From NCBI GenBank assembly GCA_036273175.1, contig DASUIE010000298.1, positions 1 to 5,241 of the forward strand: DNA of 5,241 nt. The letters run 5' to 3'. The notes below the pieces were generated by a model that was given only the letters and a program-made list of their open reading frames with translations, was not told the DNA's origin and searched no databases. The translations under genes were made by a program, and so were the position numbers. This document shows, in pieces, positions 1-5,241 of the stretch. Each line of letters starts with the position of its first letter. Position 1 is the first letter of the stretch. This stretch comes from DATARH01 sp036273175. Its GTDB lineage: Bacteria; Pseudomonadota; Alphaproteobacteria; ATCC43930; CGMCC-115725.

Positions 1-1
1 C

Positions 2-322
2 GTGTCCAACCTCACCGCGATCACCCCGATCGACGACCACACCAGCGAGATCAACCACTGCATCTATTGGACGGCGCCGTGGCTCAGCGCGCTGAAGCCG
101 GCATTGCGCCCCTATGTCCGGGCGTTTCTGCGGCAGGACCGCGACATCATGGAAAAACAGCGCGAGGGGCTGCGCTTTGCCCCGACCTTGTCGCTGATTG
201 ACGACGCCGACACCCAGGCGCGCTGGTACTACCGGCTCAAGCGCGAATACCGCCGGGCGCTGGCGGAGGGACGGGCGTTTCGGAACCCGGTCGAGGCGAG
301 GACGCTGCGCTGGCGGAGCTGA
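2..322 (+). CDS. Rieske-type ring-hydroxylating oxygenase alpha subunit, C-terminal fragment (partial, 5' end outside window)
   Basis: Only the last 106 codons are present, and the frame is open to the left edge. The GTG at position 2 is most likely an internal valine, not a start. The fragment reads like the end of the C-terminal catalytic domain of Rieske non-heme iron oxygenases of the vanillate demethylase/phthalate dioxygenase type. It has a 'TAITPIDDHTSEIN' strand, then an aromatic helix, 'RQDRDIMEKQREG', 'LSLIDDADTQARWYYRLKRE', and an ending 'NPVEARTLRWRS'. In this family the Rieske cluster and the His-His-Asp iron site lie further upstream, so neither is visible here. Such enzymes hydroxylate or demethylate aromatic or related substrates using electrons from a reductase. 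The substrate cannot be told from this fragment. The gene converges on livM, and its last 86 bp, stop codon included, overlap the livM 3' end. Family assignment is by motif memory and not by a database search. Confidence 0.72.
   Translation: MSNLTAITPIDDHTSEINHCIYWTAPWLSALKPALRPYVRAFLRQDRDIMEKQREGLRFAPTLSLIDDADTQARWYYRLKREYRRALAEGRAFRNPVEARTLRWRS
237..322. other. Tail-to-tail overlap of the oxygenase and livM coding sequences
   Basis: The oxygenase stop codon (TGA, 320-322) and the livM stop codon (TGA on the - strand, 239-237) lie past one another, giving 86 bp coding on both strands. The oxygenase side looks like its normal conserved C-terminus. The LivM side is a Ser/Pro/Ala-rich tail that follows the point where LivM proteins usually end. 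No room remains for an ordinary terminator between the two genes, so each transcript probably runs antisense into the other. Confidence 0.8.
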
Positions 323-1244
323 CCCCGGTGAGGTACGGCGCCAGCACGCCGACGATGCCGCGCCGGAAGGTCAGCACGCAGACGATGAAGATGACGCCCT
401 CGATGATCGTGACCCACGACCCGGTCTCGGCGAGATAGGTCTCCATCGTCACCACGACGATGGCGCCGGCAACTGGCCCGAGGATCGTGCCGAGCCCGCC
501 GAGCAGCGTCATCAGCACGACTTCGCCGGACATCGTCCAATCGACATCGGTCAGCGCGGCGAACTGGAAGACGAGAGCCTTGGTCGAGCCGGCCAGCCCG
601 GACAGCGCCGCCGACAGGATGAAGGCCAGCAGCTTGTAGCGCTCGGCCCGGTAGCCGAGCGAGATCGCCCGCGGCTCGTTTTCGCGGATCGCCTTGATCA
701 CCTGCCCGAACGGCGAATCGATCGTGCGCACGATGATGCCGAACCCGATCAGGAACATCGCCAGCACGAAATAGTACATGGCCAGCGTGTCGTTGAGGTC
801 GATGAGGCCGAAGAGGTGGCCGCGCGGCACACCCTGGATGCCGTCCTCGCCGCCGGTGAAGGGCGCCTGAAGCGCGAAAAACGCGACCATCTGCGCCAGC
901 GCCAGCGTGATCATCGCGAAATAGATGCCCTGGCGGCGGATCGCCAGCCAGCCGAACACGGCGCCCATCGCCGCCGCGACGGCCGCCCCGGTCAGGATGC
1001 CGAGCTCGGGCGGGAAACCCCAAACCTTGACGACGTGCGCGGTGATGTAGGCGGCGCCCCCGAAAAAGGCGGCGTGGCCGAACGACAGGAGCCCGACATA
1101 GCCGATCAGCAGGTTGAAGGCGCAGGCGAACAGCGCCAGGCACAGCGCCTTCATCAGGAAGACCGGATAGAACAGGTACGGGGCGACGAGCGCCAATGCG
1201 ACCAGGCCGACGGTCCAGGCGATCGTCGCGTGGCGGCGGGTCAT
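237..1244 (-). CDS. livM: Branched-chain amino acid-type ABC transporter permease LivM
   Basis: 335-residue inner-membrane permease that pairs with LivH to form the translocation channel of a HAAT-family importer. About eight or more hydrophobic segments are visible. Landmarks are the LivM hallmark at residues 44-66 (NLLIGYVGLLSFGHAAFFGG), the 'TGGEDGIQGVPR' loop near 130-141, and the cytoplasmic coupling loop 'IRENEPRAISLGY' at 186-198, which contacts the ATPases. Conserved family sequence ends around residue 307 (RRGIVGVLAPYL). The last 28 or so residues are low-complexity (PVPPPAPGG) and antisense to the neighbouring oxygenase gene. The ATG at 1244 is supported by a GGGAG motif seven bases upstream. 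This is the last gene of the operon, only 1 bp after the livH stop codon, so translational coupling is likely. I am confident of the family; the actual substrate is not shown. Confidence 0.95.
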   Translation of the reverse strand: MTRRHATIAWTVGLVALALVAPYLFYPVFLMKALCLALFACAFNLLIGYVGLLSFGHAAFFGGAAYITAHVVKVWGFPPELGILTGAAVAAAMGAVFGWLAIRRQGIYFAMITLALAQMVAFFALQAPFTGGEDGIQGVPRGHLFGLIDLNDTLAMYYFVLAMFLIGFGIIVRTIDSPFGQVIKAIRENEPRAISLGYRAERYKLLAFILSAALSGLAGSTKALVFQFAALTDVDWTMSGEVVLMTLLGGLGTILGPVAGAIVVVTMETYLAETGSWVTIIEGVIFIVCVLTFRRGIVGVLAPYLTGVSSASAASSPRPGSETPVPPPAPGGIRA

Positions 1245-1245
1245 C

Positions 1246-2142
1246 TCAACGCTCCCGCCCGAACAGGCCGGCCGGCTTGACCAGCAGCACCAGCGCCATG
1301 ATCACGAAGATCACGGTGTTCGACGCCTCGGGGTAGAACACCTTGGTCAGTCCCTCTATCAGCCCGAGCGCGAAGCCGCTGACGACCGCGCCGAGGATCG
1401 ACCCCATTCCGCCGATCACGACGACCGCGAAGACGACGATAATGATGTTGCTGCCCATCAGCGGGCTGACCTGGTAGATCGGCGCCGCCAGCACCCCCGC
1501 CAGGGCGGCGAGCGCCGCGCCGCCGCCATAAGTCAGCGTCACCAGGCGCGGCACGTCGATGCCGAAGGCCTGCACCAGCTCGGGGTTTTCGGTCGCGGCG
1601 CGGAGATGGGCGCCGAGCCGGGTACGCTCGATGACAAACCAGGTTCCGAGGCAGATCGCGAGCGAGGCGACGATGACCCAGGCCCGGTAGATCGGCAGGA
1701 ACATGAAGCCGAGGCTCTGCGCGCCGCGGAGCGCCGAGGGGATCGTATAAGGCAGGCCGGAGGAGCCGTATTGCTGGCGGAACCCGCCCTCGATCACCAG
1801 CGCCAACCCAAAGGTCAGCAACAGGCCGTAGAGATGGTCGAGCCGGGCGATACGGCGCAGGAACAGCCGCTCGATCGCCATGCCGATGAGCCCGACCGCG
1901 ATCGGCGCGATGACCAGCGCCGGCCAGTAGCCGATGCCGAGCCAGGTCAAGAGAAACCAGGCGCAGAAGGCGCCCAGCATGTACTGCGCGCCGTGGACGA
2001 AGTTGATGATGTTCAACAGGCCGAAGATGATCGCGAGGCCGAGGCTCAGCATCGCGTAGAACGCGCCGTTGATCAGCCCGACGAGGAGCTGCGCGAAGAA
2101 CAGCGGCGCCGGCGGCATCGCGATGTGGAGCCAGGAGGGCAC
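1246..2142 (-). CDS. livH: Branched-chain amino acid-type ABC transporter permease LivH
   Basis: 298-residue inner-membrane permease, partner of LivM. It carries the LivH signature 'SLGLAIIFGLLNIINFVHG' at residues 33-51, followed by 'YMLGAF'. A coupling loop 'LRAATENPELVQAFGID' sits at 180-196, and about eight hydrophobic segments are visible. The start is uncertain. The longest reading begins with GTG at 2142, directly against the palindromic repeat, with purines (GAGGGG) touching the codon instead of lying 5-9 bases away. The next in-frame candidate is ATG at 2118, giving 290 residues starting 'MPPAPLFFAQLLVGL'. That fits the usual family N-terminus better, but no clear Shine-Dalgarno sequence precedes it. 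The gene follows the binding-protein gene by 60 bp, nearly all of it the repeat element, and is followed by livM after 1 bp. Confidence 0.93.
   Translation of the reverse strand: MPSWLHIAMPPAPLFFAQLLVGLINGAFYAMLSLGLAIIFGLLNIINFVHGAQYMLGAFCAWFLLTWLGIGYWPALVIAPIAVGLIGMAIERLFLRRIARLDHLYGLLLTFGLALVIEGGFRQQYGSSGLPYTIPSALRGAQSLGFMFLPIYRAWVIVASLAICLGTWFVIERTRLGAHLRAATENPELVQAFGIDVPRLVTLTYGGGAALAALAGVLAAPIYQVSPLMGSNIIIVVFAVVVIGGMGSILGAVVSGFALGLIEGLTKVFYPEASNTVIFVIMALVLLVKPAGLFGRER
1252..1256 (-). promoter_or_regulatory. Ribosome binding site of livM
   Basis: GGGAG on the - strand lies seven bases before the livM ATG, inside the last codons of livH (Gly-Arg-Glu-Arg-stop). It supports the ATG at 1244 as the start and suits reinitiation by ribosomes finishing livH. 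Confidence 0.65.
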
Positions 2143-2143
2143 C

Positions 2144-2200
2144 CCCTCACCCGCCCTTCGGGCACCCTCTCCCGCGATGCGGGAGAGGGCAGGGTGAGGG
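2144..2200. repeat. Palindromic intergenic repeat able to fold into a three-way junction
   Basis: The whole gap between the binding-protein gene and livH is an ordered set of inverted repeats. A perfect 9-bp outer stem (CCCTCACCC at 2144-2152 with GGGTGAGGG at 2192-2200) encloses two hairpins. One has a 4-bp stem and 3-base loop (2153-2163, GCCC-TTC-GGGC). The other has a perfect 11-bp stem and 3-base loop (2165-2175 with 2179-2189). The element begins two bases after the TAA of the binding-protein gene and ends one base before the GTG of livH. It has the look of the dispersed REP-like palindromes found between genes in many GC-rich proteobacteria. Read in the operon direction it is not followed by a U tract, so it is not a standard intrinsic terminator. 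A role in stabilising upstream mRNA or damping livH expression is inference. Confidence 0.85.
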
Positions 2201-2202
2201 TT

Positions 2203-3411
2203 TTAGCCCTTGACGGCCGGGCATTCGTTGCCCTTGGGCCGCTTGAAGGCCTCCGCGCCGGGGATCGTCGAAATCACCTTGTAAAGGTCCCATTCGCCTT
2301 TCGACTCGGAAGGCTTCTTGACCTCGTAGAGGTACATGTCGTGGACCAGGCTGCCGTCGTCCTGGATATGGCCGTTGCGGATCACGAAGTCGTTGATCGG
2401 CTTCGACTTGAGCTGCTTGATCACGGCCGGACCGTCGAGCGTGTTGGCGGCCTTGACCGCCTGCAGGTAGTTCATAACGGCGCTATAGGTCCCGGCCTGC
2501 GCCATGGTCGGCTCCTTTTTCATGCGGTCGAAGAATTTCTTAGACCAGGCGCGGGTCTGGTCGTCCTGATCCCAATAGAACGACTCGGTGAGCTGCAGCC
2601 CTTGCGCCGTCTCGAGGCCGAGGCTGTGCACGTCGCTGGCGAAGACCAGGAGGCCGGCGAGCTTCTGCCCGCCCTTGACGATGCCGAACTCGGCGGCCTG
2701 CTTGATCGAGTTGATCGTGTCACCGCCGGCATTGGCGAGACCGATCACCTTGGCCTTCGACGCCTGGGCCTGAAGCAGGTAGGACGAGAAATCGGCGTTG
2801 TTGAGCGGCACGTTGACCGATCCCAACACCTTGCCGCCATTGGCCTTGACCACGGCCGCCGTGTCGTTCTGCAGCGAATGGCCGAAGGCGTAGTCGGCGG
2901 TAATAAAAAACCAGGTATCGCCGCCGGCCTTGACCACCGCGGCGCCGGTGCCGTTGGCCAGCGCGGTGGTGTCATAGGTCCAATGCACCGAGGTCGGCGC
3001 GCAGGCCTTGCCGGTCAGATCGGACGAAGCCGCGGTGGTGATCAAAATCACCTTGTTCTCTTTCCGCGCGACTTCCTGCACCGCGAGCGCGACGCTCGAG
3101 GTGGTCAGGTCGGTGATCATGTCGACGCCGTCCTGGTCGAACCATTGCCGGGCGATCTGGGCGCCGATATCGGGCTTGTTCTGGTGGTCGGCGCCGACGA
3201 CTTCGATCTTCTTGCCATTGAGCGTGCCGCCGAAATCCTCGACCGCCATCTTGGCCGCCATCAGCGAGCCGGGTCCGCCGAGATCGGCATAGAGGCTCGA
3301 CATATCGGCGAGCACGCCGATCTTGATCGTATCCTTGGTGATCTGCGCGTGAGCCCCCGCCGCCAAGAGCAGCGCGGCGGCAAAGCCCGCCAACGCGGAA
3401 ATTTTCCTCAT
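2203..3411 (-). CDS. Periplasmic substrate-binding protein of the Liv-type ABC importer
   Basis: 402-residue type I periplasmic binding protein (Peripla_BP_6/Leu-Ile-Val-binding group). It would capture ligand in the periplasm and deliver it to LivHM. Residues 1-22 form a signal peptide: basic 'MRK', a hydrophobic core, and an AHA-Q cleavage site. The mature protein starts 'ITKDTIKIGVLADMSSLYADLG', and likely ligand-contact loops include 'AASSDLTGKAC' (127-137). C137 and C397, near the C-terminus, are the only two cysteines, so a disulfide is likely. The ATG at 3411 is preferred over an upstream in-frame start at 3486, because it has a strong GGGGAGGAG and begins exactly at the signal peptide; the longer form would bury it behind 25 residues overlapping livF. 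Residues such as 'SSLYADLGGPGS' and 'KKPSESKGEWD' recall a subfamily common in Rhizobiales. The ligand could be branched-chain amino acids, but relatives bind other compounds including aromatic acids. It lies mid-operon between livF and livH. Confidence 0.93.
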   Translation of the reverse strand: MRKISALAGFAAALLLAAGAHAQITKDTIKIGVLADMSSLYADLGGPGSLMAAKMAVEDFGGTLNGKKIEVVGADHQNKPDIGAQIARQWFDQDGVDMITDLTTSSVALAVQEVARKENKVILITTAASSDLTGKACAPTSVHWTYDTTALANGTGAAVVKAGGDTWFFITADYAFGHSLQNDTAAVVKANGGKVLGSVNVPLNNADFSSYLLQAQASKAKVIGLANAGGDTINSIKQAAEFGIVKGGQKLAGLLVFASDVHSLGLETAQGLQLTESFYWDQDDQTRAWSKKFFDRMKKEPTMAQAGTYSAVMNYLQAVKAANTLDGPAVIKQLKSKPINDFVIRNGHIQDDGSLVHDMYLYEVKKPSESKGEWDLYKVISTIPGAEAFKRPKGNECPAVKG

Positions 3412-3414
3412 CGT

Positions 3415-3423
3415 CTCCTCCCC
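3415..3423 (-). promoter_or_regulatory. Strong ribosome binding site of the binding-protein gene
   Basis: GGGGAGGAG on the - strand, with its GGAGG core five bases before the ATG at 3411. It is the best Shine-Dalgarno match among the operon genes. It fixes the start and suits a protein that importers need in excess over the permease. Confidence 0.8.
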
Positions 3424-3438
3424 TTCAAACCCTTCAAA
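3421..3438. repeat. Tandem 9-bp direct duplication across the livF stop codon
   Basis: CCCTTCAAA occurs twice head to tail (3421-3429 and 3430-3438) and is followed by CCCC. On the coding strand each copy contains TTTGA, so livF has two in-frame TGA codons nine bases apart (436 and 427 in the 3000s: 3436-3434 and 3427-3425). The 3' edge of the duplication joins the Shine-Dalgarno sequence of the binding-protein gene, so the copy number sets the distance from the livF stop to the next start. Confidence 0.85.
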
Positions 3439-4141
3439 CCCCGAGATAATCGTGCAAGCGATCGAGATGCAGGCCGAGCTCGGCATTGGCGATCATGTCG
3501 ACGACCCGTCCGTTCTGGACCACGTAGTGGCGGTCGGCCACGGTCGCCGCAAAGCGGAAATTCTGCTCGACCAAGAGAATCGTGAACCCTTTTCCTTTGA
3601 GCCTTTGCAACACCGCGCCGATTTGCTGGACGATCACCGGGGCCAGCCCCTCGGTCGGCTCGTCGAGCAATAGCAGATTTGCCCCGGTGCGCAGGATGCG
3701 GCCGATCGCCAGCATCTGCTGCTCGCCGCCGGAAAGCTTGGTGCCCGGGCTGCGGCGGCGCTCGGCGAGGTTGGGGAACAGCGCATAGATCTCGTCGACG
3801 CTCATCCCGCCCGGCCTGACCGGCGGCGGCAGCAGCAAATTCTCCTCGACATCGAGACTGGCGAAGATGCCGCGCTCCTCGGGGCAATAGCCGAGGCCGA
3901 GCCGCGCGATGCGGTTCGACGGCAGCCCGATCGTCTCGGCGCCGCCGAATGCGACCGAGCCCCGGCGCTGGGCGACGATGCCCATGATCGATTTGAGGAT
4001 CGTCGTCTTGCCGGCGCCGTTGCGGCCGAGGAGGGTTACGAGCTCTCCCTCGGCGACCTCGAACCCGACGCCGTGCAGGATATGCGATTCGCCGTACCAG
4101 GCGTGGAGATCGCCGACCTTGAGCAGCGCCGCCTCAGGCAT
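3434..4141 (-). CDS. livF: Branched-chain amino acid-type ABC transporter ATP-binding protein LivF
   Basis: 235-residue cytoplasmic ATPase, the usual length for LivF, which pairs with LivG to power transport. It has Walker A GRNGAGKT (39-46), the LivF-style 'GYCPEERGIF' (84-93) where many ABC proteins have a Q-loop glutamine, the signature LSGGEQQ (136-142), and Walker B LLLLDEP (156-162) followed by the D-loop region 'TEGLAP'. The switch position reads 'LVEQN', with Gln193 in place of the usual histidine. This is also seen in E. coli LivF, so it is a family trait and not damage. The ATG at 4141 overlaps the livG stop by 8 bp. There is no strong Shine-Dalgarno sequence, so translational coupling to livG is likely. 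A duplicated stop codon closes the gene 22 bp before the binding-protein start. Confidence 0.96.
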   Translation of the reverse strand: MPEAALLKVGDLHAWYGESHILHGVGFEVAEGELVTLLGRNGAGKTTILKSIMGIVAQRRGSVAFGGAETIGLPSNRIARLGLGYCPEERGIFASLDVEENLLLPPPVRPGGMSVDEIYALFPNLAERRRSPGTKLSGGEQQMLAIGRILRTGANLLLLDEPTEGLAPVIVQQIGAVLQRLKGKGFTILLVEQNFRFAATVADRHYVVQNGRVVDMIANAELGLHLDRLHDYLGV

Positions 4142-4886
4142 GGCCGGTGCCCATATAGGCCTCGACCACCTCCGGATTCGCCGACACCGCGGCGTAGTCG
4201 CCCTCGGCGAGGATCGAGCCGCGGGTCAGCACGGTGATGACCTGGGACAGATCGGCGACGACCGACAGATTGTGCTCGACCATCAGCACGGTGCGGTCGC
4301 GCGCGGCATCGCGGATGAGCGCCGAGATGCGGCCGATATCCTCCTGGCCGAGACCGGACATCGGCTCGTCGAGCAGCATCATCTCGGGATCGAGCGCGAG
4401 GGTCGTGGCGATCTCCAGCGCGCGCTTGCGGCCGTAGGAAAGCGAGGCGGCAGGCGCGTCGGCAAACTCGCCGAGCCCGACCGAGTCGAGCAGCCGCATC
4501 GCGCGCTCGTTGAGCCGGTCGAGGACGCGCTGCGGCCGCCAGAACTGGAACGAGTTGCCGAGCGGGCGCTGCAGCGCGACCCGCACGTTGTCGCGCACGC
4601 TGAGATGGGCGAAAACCGCCGAAATCTGGAAGGAGCGCACGAGGCCGAGCCGCGCCACCGCGGCCGGACGCTCGCCGGTGATGTCGCGGCCTTTATAGAC
4701 AATTCGTCCGCCGCTCGGCTCGATGAACTTGGTCAGGAGGTTGAAGACGGTCGTCTTGCCGGCGCCGTTCGGGCCGATGAGGGCGTGGATCGTCCCGCGC
4801 CGAACCTTGAGATCGACCGACTGGACGGCGGTAAAGCCGCGAAAATCCTTGGAAAGGCCCCGCGTTTCGAGGATCAGTTCGTCCAC
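4134..4886 (-). CDS. livG: Branched-chain amino acid-type ABC transporter ATP-binding protein LivG
   Basis: 250-residue cytoplasmic ATPase, partner of LivF and first gene of the operon. It has Walker A GPNGAGKT (38-45), Q-loop Gln87 in 'LVRSFQIS', the LivG-type signature LSYGRKR (149-155, with Tyr where most ABC proteins have Gly), Walker B MMLLDEP (169-175), and switch His205 in 'MVEHN'. The C-terminus 'EVVEAYMGTGHA' is typical of LivG. The start is a GTG at 4886. An in-frame TAG lies about 20 codons upstream with no ATG, GTG or TTG between, so no longer form is possible. The ribosome binding site is weak (GGGGACAGG, with its AGG about 13 bases from the start). Its last codons overlap the livF start. 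Confidence 0.95.
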   Translation of the reverse strand: MDELILETRGLSKDFRGFTAVQSVDLKVRRGTIHALIGPNGAGKTTVFNLLTKFIEPSGGRIVYKGRDITGERPAAVARLGLVRSFQISAVFAHLSVRDNVRVALQRPLGNSFQFWRPQRVLDRLNERAMRLLDSVGLGEFADAPAASLSYGRKRALEIATTLALDPEMMLLDEPMSGLGQEDIGRISALIRDAARDRTVLMVEHNLSVVADLSQVITVLTRGSILAEGDYAAVSANPEVVEAYMGTGHA

Positions 4887-4984
4887 ACCCGTGCTGCCTG
4901 TCCCCGTACCCGCGCGGACCGCTATTGTTTTCGTCGCGGCGCGACCCTAATCCCTCAGCAATTGAACTGACAAGGAGCGGCGGC
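4887..4984. promoter_or_regulatory. Divergent intergenic region with presumed promoters of the liv operon and hisI
   Basis: This 98-bp gap is the only place for promoters of the two divergent units. On the - strand, TTGTCA (4973-4968) matches the -35 consensus at five of six bases. It is followed after 18 bases by a poor -10 candidate, TAGGGT. On the + strand, TTGTTT (4925-4930) stands 15 bases before CCTAAT (4946-4951), which is also weak. The two units share this short stretch, so their promoters must be close or overlapping. I see no clear operator palindrome and no riboswitch-sized leader. Confidence 0.35.
4972..4977 (+). promoter_or_regulatory. Ribosome binding site of hisI
   Basis: AAGGAG, seven bases before the GTG at 4985. 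The good spacing decides this GTG as the hisI start. The site overlaps the candidate -35 element of the liv operon on the other strand. Confidence 0.75.
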
Positions 4985-5241
4985 GTGACCGATGCGATCG
5001 AGCGCGCGCTGGGCGAGATCAAGTTCGACGCCGATGGCCTCGTGCCGGCGATCGCGCAGCAGCACGATACCGGCGAGGTGCTGATGGTGGCGTGGATGAA
5101 CCGCGAATCGGTGCGGATCACGCTGACCGAGGGACGCGCCTGCTATTGGTCGCGCTCGCGCGGCAAATTGTGGCGCAAGGGTGAAAGCTCGGGCCAGGCG
5201 CAACGTCTTGTCGAGCTGCGCCTCGATTGCGACGGCGACAC
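4985..5241 (+). CDS. hisI: Phosphoribosyl-AMP cyclohydrolase HisI, N-terminal part (partial, 3' end outside window)
   Basis: The first 85 codons of a gene cut by the window end. HisI opens the purine ring of phosphoribosyl-AMP to give ProFAR, the third step of histidine synthesis, in the cytoplasm. Family motifs are plain: 'GLVPAIAQ' (18-25), 'TGEVLMVAWMN' (29-39), 'ACYWSRSRGKLWRKGESSG' (52-70) and 'LRLDCDGD' (78-85). In the last motif, Asp81, Asp83 and Asp85 match the metal-binding aspartates and Cys82 matches the first zinc-ligand cysteine. The other two zinc cysteines should lie just beyond the window. Start is GTG with AAGGAG seven bases upstream. Whether a HisE domain is fused downstream cannot be seen. 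It is divergent from the liv operon with no evident functional link. Identification is secure. Confidence 0.96.
   Translation, partial: MTDAIERALGEIKFDADGLVPAIAQQHDTGEVLMVAWMNRESVRITLTEGRACYWSRSRGKLWRKGESSGQAQRLVELRLDCDGD

Noticed and set aside
198..1280. A 360-codon open frame on the + strand, antisense to livM
   Set aside because: Same composition artefact: charged low-complexity protein, no family resemblance, no ribosome binding site case, and opposite a secure permease gene.
2144..2204. Intrinsic terminator reading on the + strand (hairpin followed by TTTT at 2201-2204)
   Set aside because: No + strand gene ends here. The four T residues are part of the stop-codon region of the - strand binding-protein gene. 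In the operon direction no U tract follows the stem.
3409..3486. A longer binding-protein form starting at 3486
   Set aside because: It would place 25 residues before the signal peptide and overlap livF, and it ignores the strong ribosome binding site at the ATG at 3411.
1606..3585. A 659-codon open frame on the + strand, antisense to livH and the binding-protein gene
   Set aside because: It is rich in Arg, Asp, Glu and Gly, with no recognisable domain. It runs opposite two clear transporter genes, and long antisense open frames are expected where third positions are strongly G/C.
4085..4141. LivF Gln193 in place of the switch histidine as a sign of an inactive ATPase
   Set aside because: LivF proteins, including that of E. 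coli, commonly read VEQN at this place, and LivG keeps its histidine. It is a family trait. The residue itself lies nearer the 3' end of livF.
3909..4970. A 353-codon open frame on the + strand, antisense to livG and livF
   Set aside because: The - strand carries complete Walker A, signature and Walker B motifs for two ATPases here. The + strand product shows no domain.
1..5241. CRISPR arrays, tRNA or rRNA genes, insertion sequences, attachment sites, toxin or defence genes
   Set aside because: I found no spaced direct-repeat array, tRNA-like fold, transposase reading frame or terminal inverted repeats. Nearly all bases are explained by six transport or metabolic genes and one partial oxygenase.

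Overview
The window is GC-rich, with strong G/C bias at third codon positions, and it looks like a chromosomal segment of an alphaproteobacterium. The closest match by eye is Rhizobiales- or Rhodospirillales-like. This assignment rests on general protein character and on a palindromic intergenic repeat of a kind common in those genomes; there is no rRNA or taxonomic marker, so it is tentative.

Layout. (1) Positions 2-322, + strand: the 3' end of a Rieske-type ring-hydroxylating oxygenase alpha subunit. (2) Positions 237-4886, - strand: a complete five-gene ABC importer operon of the branched-chain/hydrophobic amino acid (HAAT, Liv) type. In transcription order it encodes ATPase LivG, ATPase LivF, the periplasmic binding protein, permease LivH and permease LivM. 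(3) Positions 4887-4984: a 98-bp divergent intergenic region that must hold the promoters for the operon and for its right-hand neighbour. (4) Positions 4985-5241, + strand: the 5' part of hisI (phosphoribosyl-AMP cyclohydrolase), cut by the window end. No stretch over 300 bases lacks a gene.

How it works together. The binding protein would capture ligand in the periplasm and pass it to the LivH-LivM channel, driven by the LivG-LivF ATPase pair. The genes are tightly packed: livG and livF overlap by 8 bp, livF is 22 bp from the binding-protein gene, and livH and livM are 1 bp apart. The one larger internal gap, between the binding-protein gene and livH, is filled by a palindromic element whose transcript can fold into a three-way junction. 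The binding-protein gene has the strongest ribosome binding site of the operon, and livH has none at a normal distance. Together these would favour excess binding protein over permease. The substrate is not decided by sequence: branched-chain amino acids are the default for the family, but related binding proteins take other ligands, including aromatic acids, and an oxygenase gene lies next door.

I see no new defence, mobile or RNA system. The points most worth a second look are the structured repeat between the binding-protein and permease genes, the LivM C-terminal tail written on the antisense strand of the oxygenase gene, and a 9-bp tandem duplication that doubles the livF stop codon.
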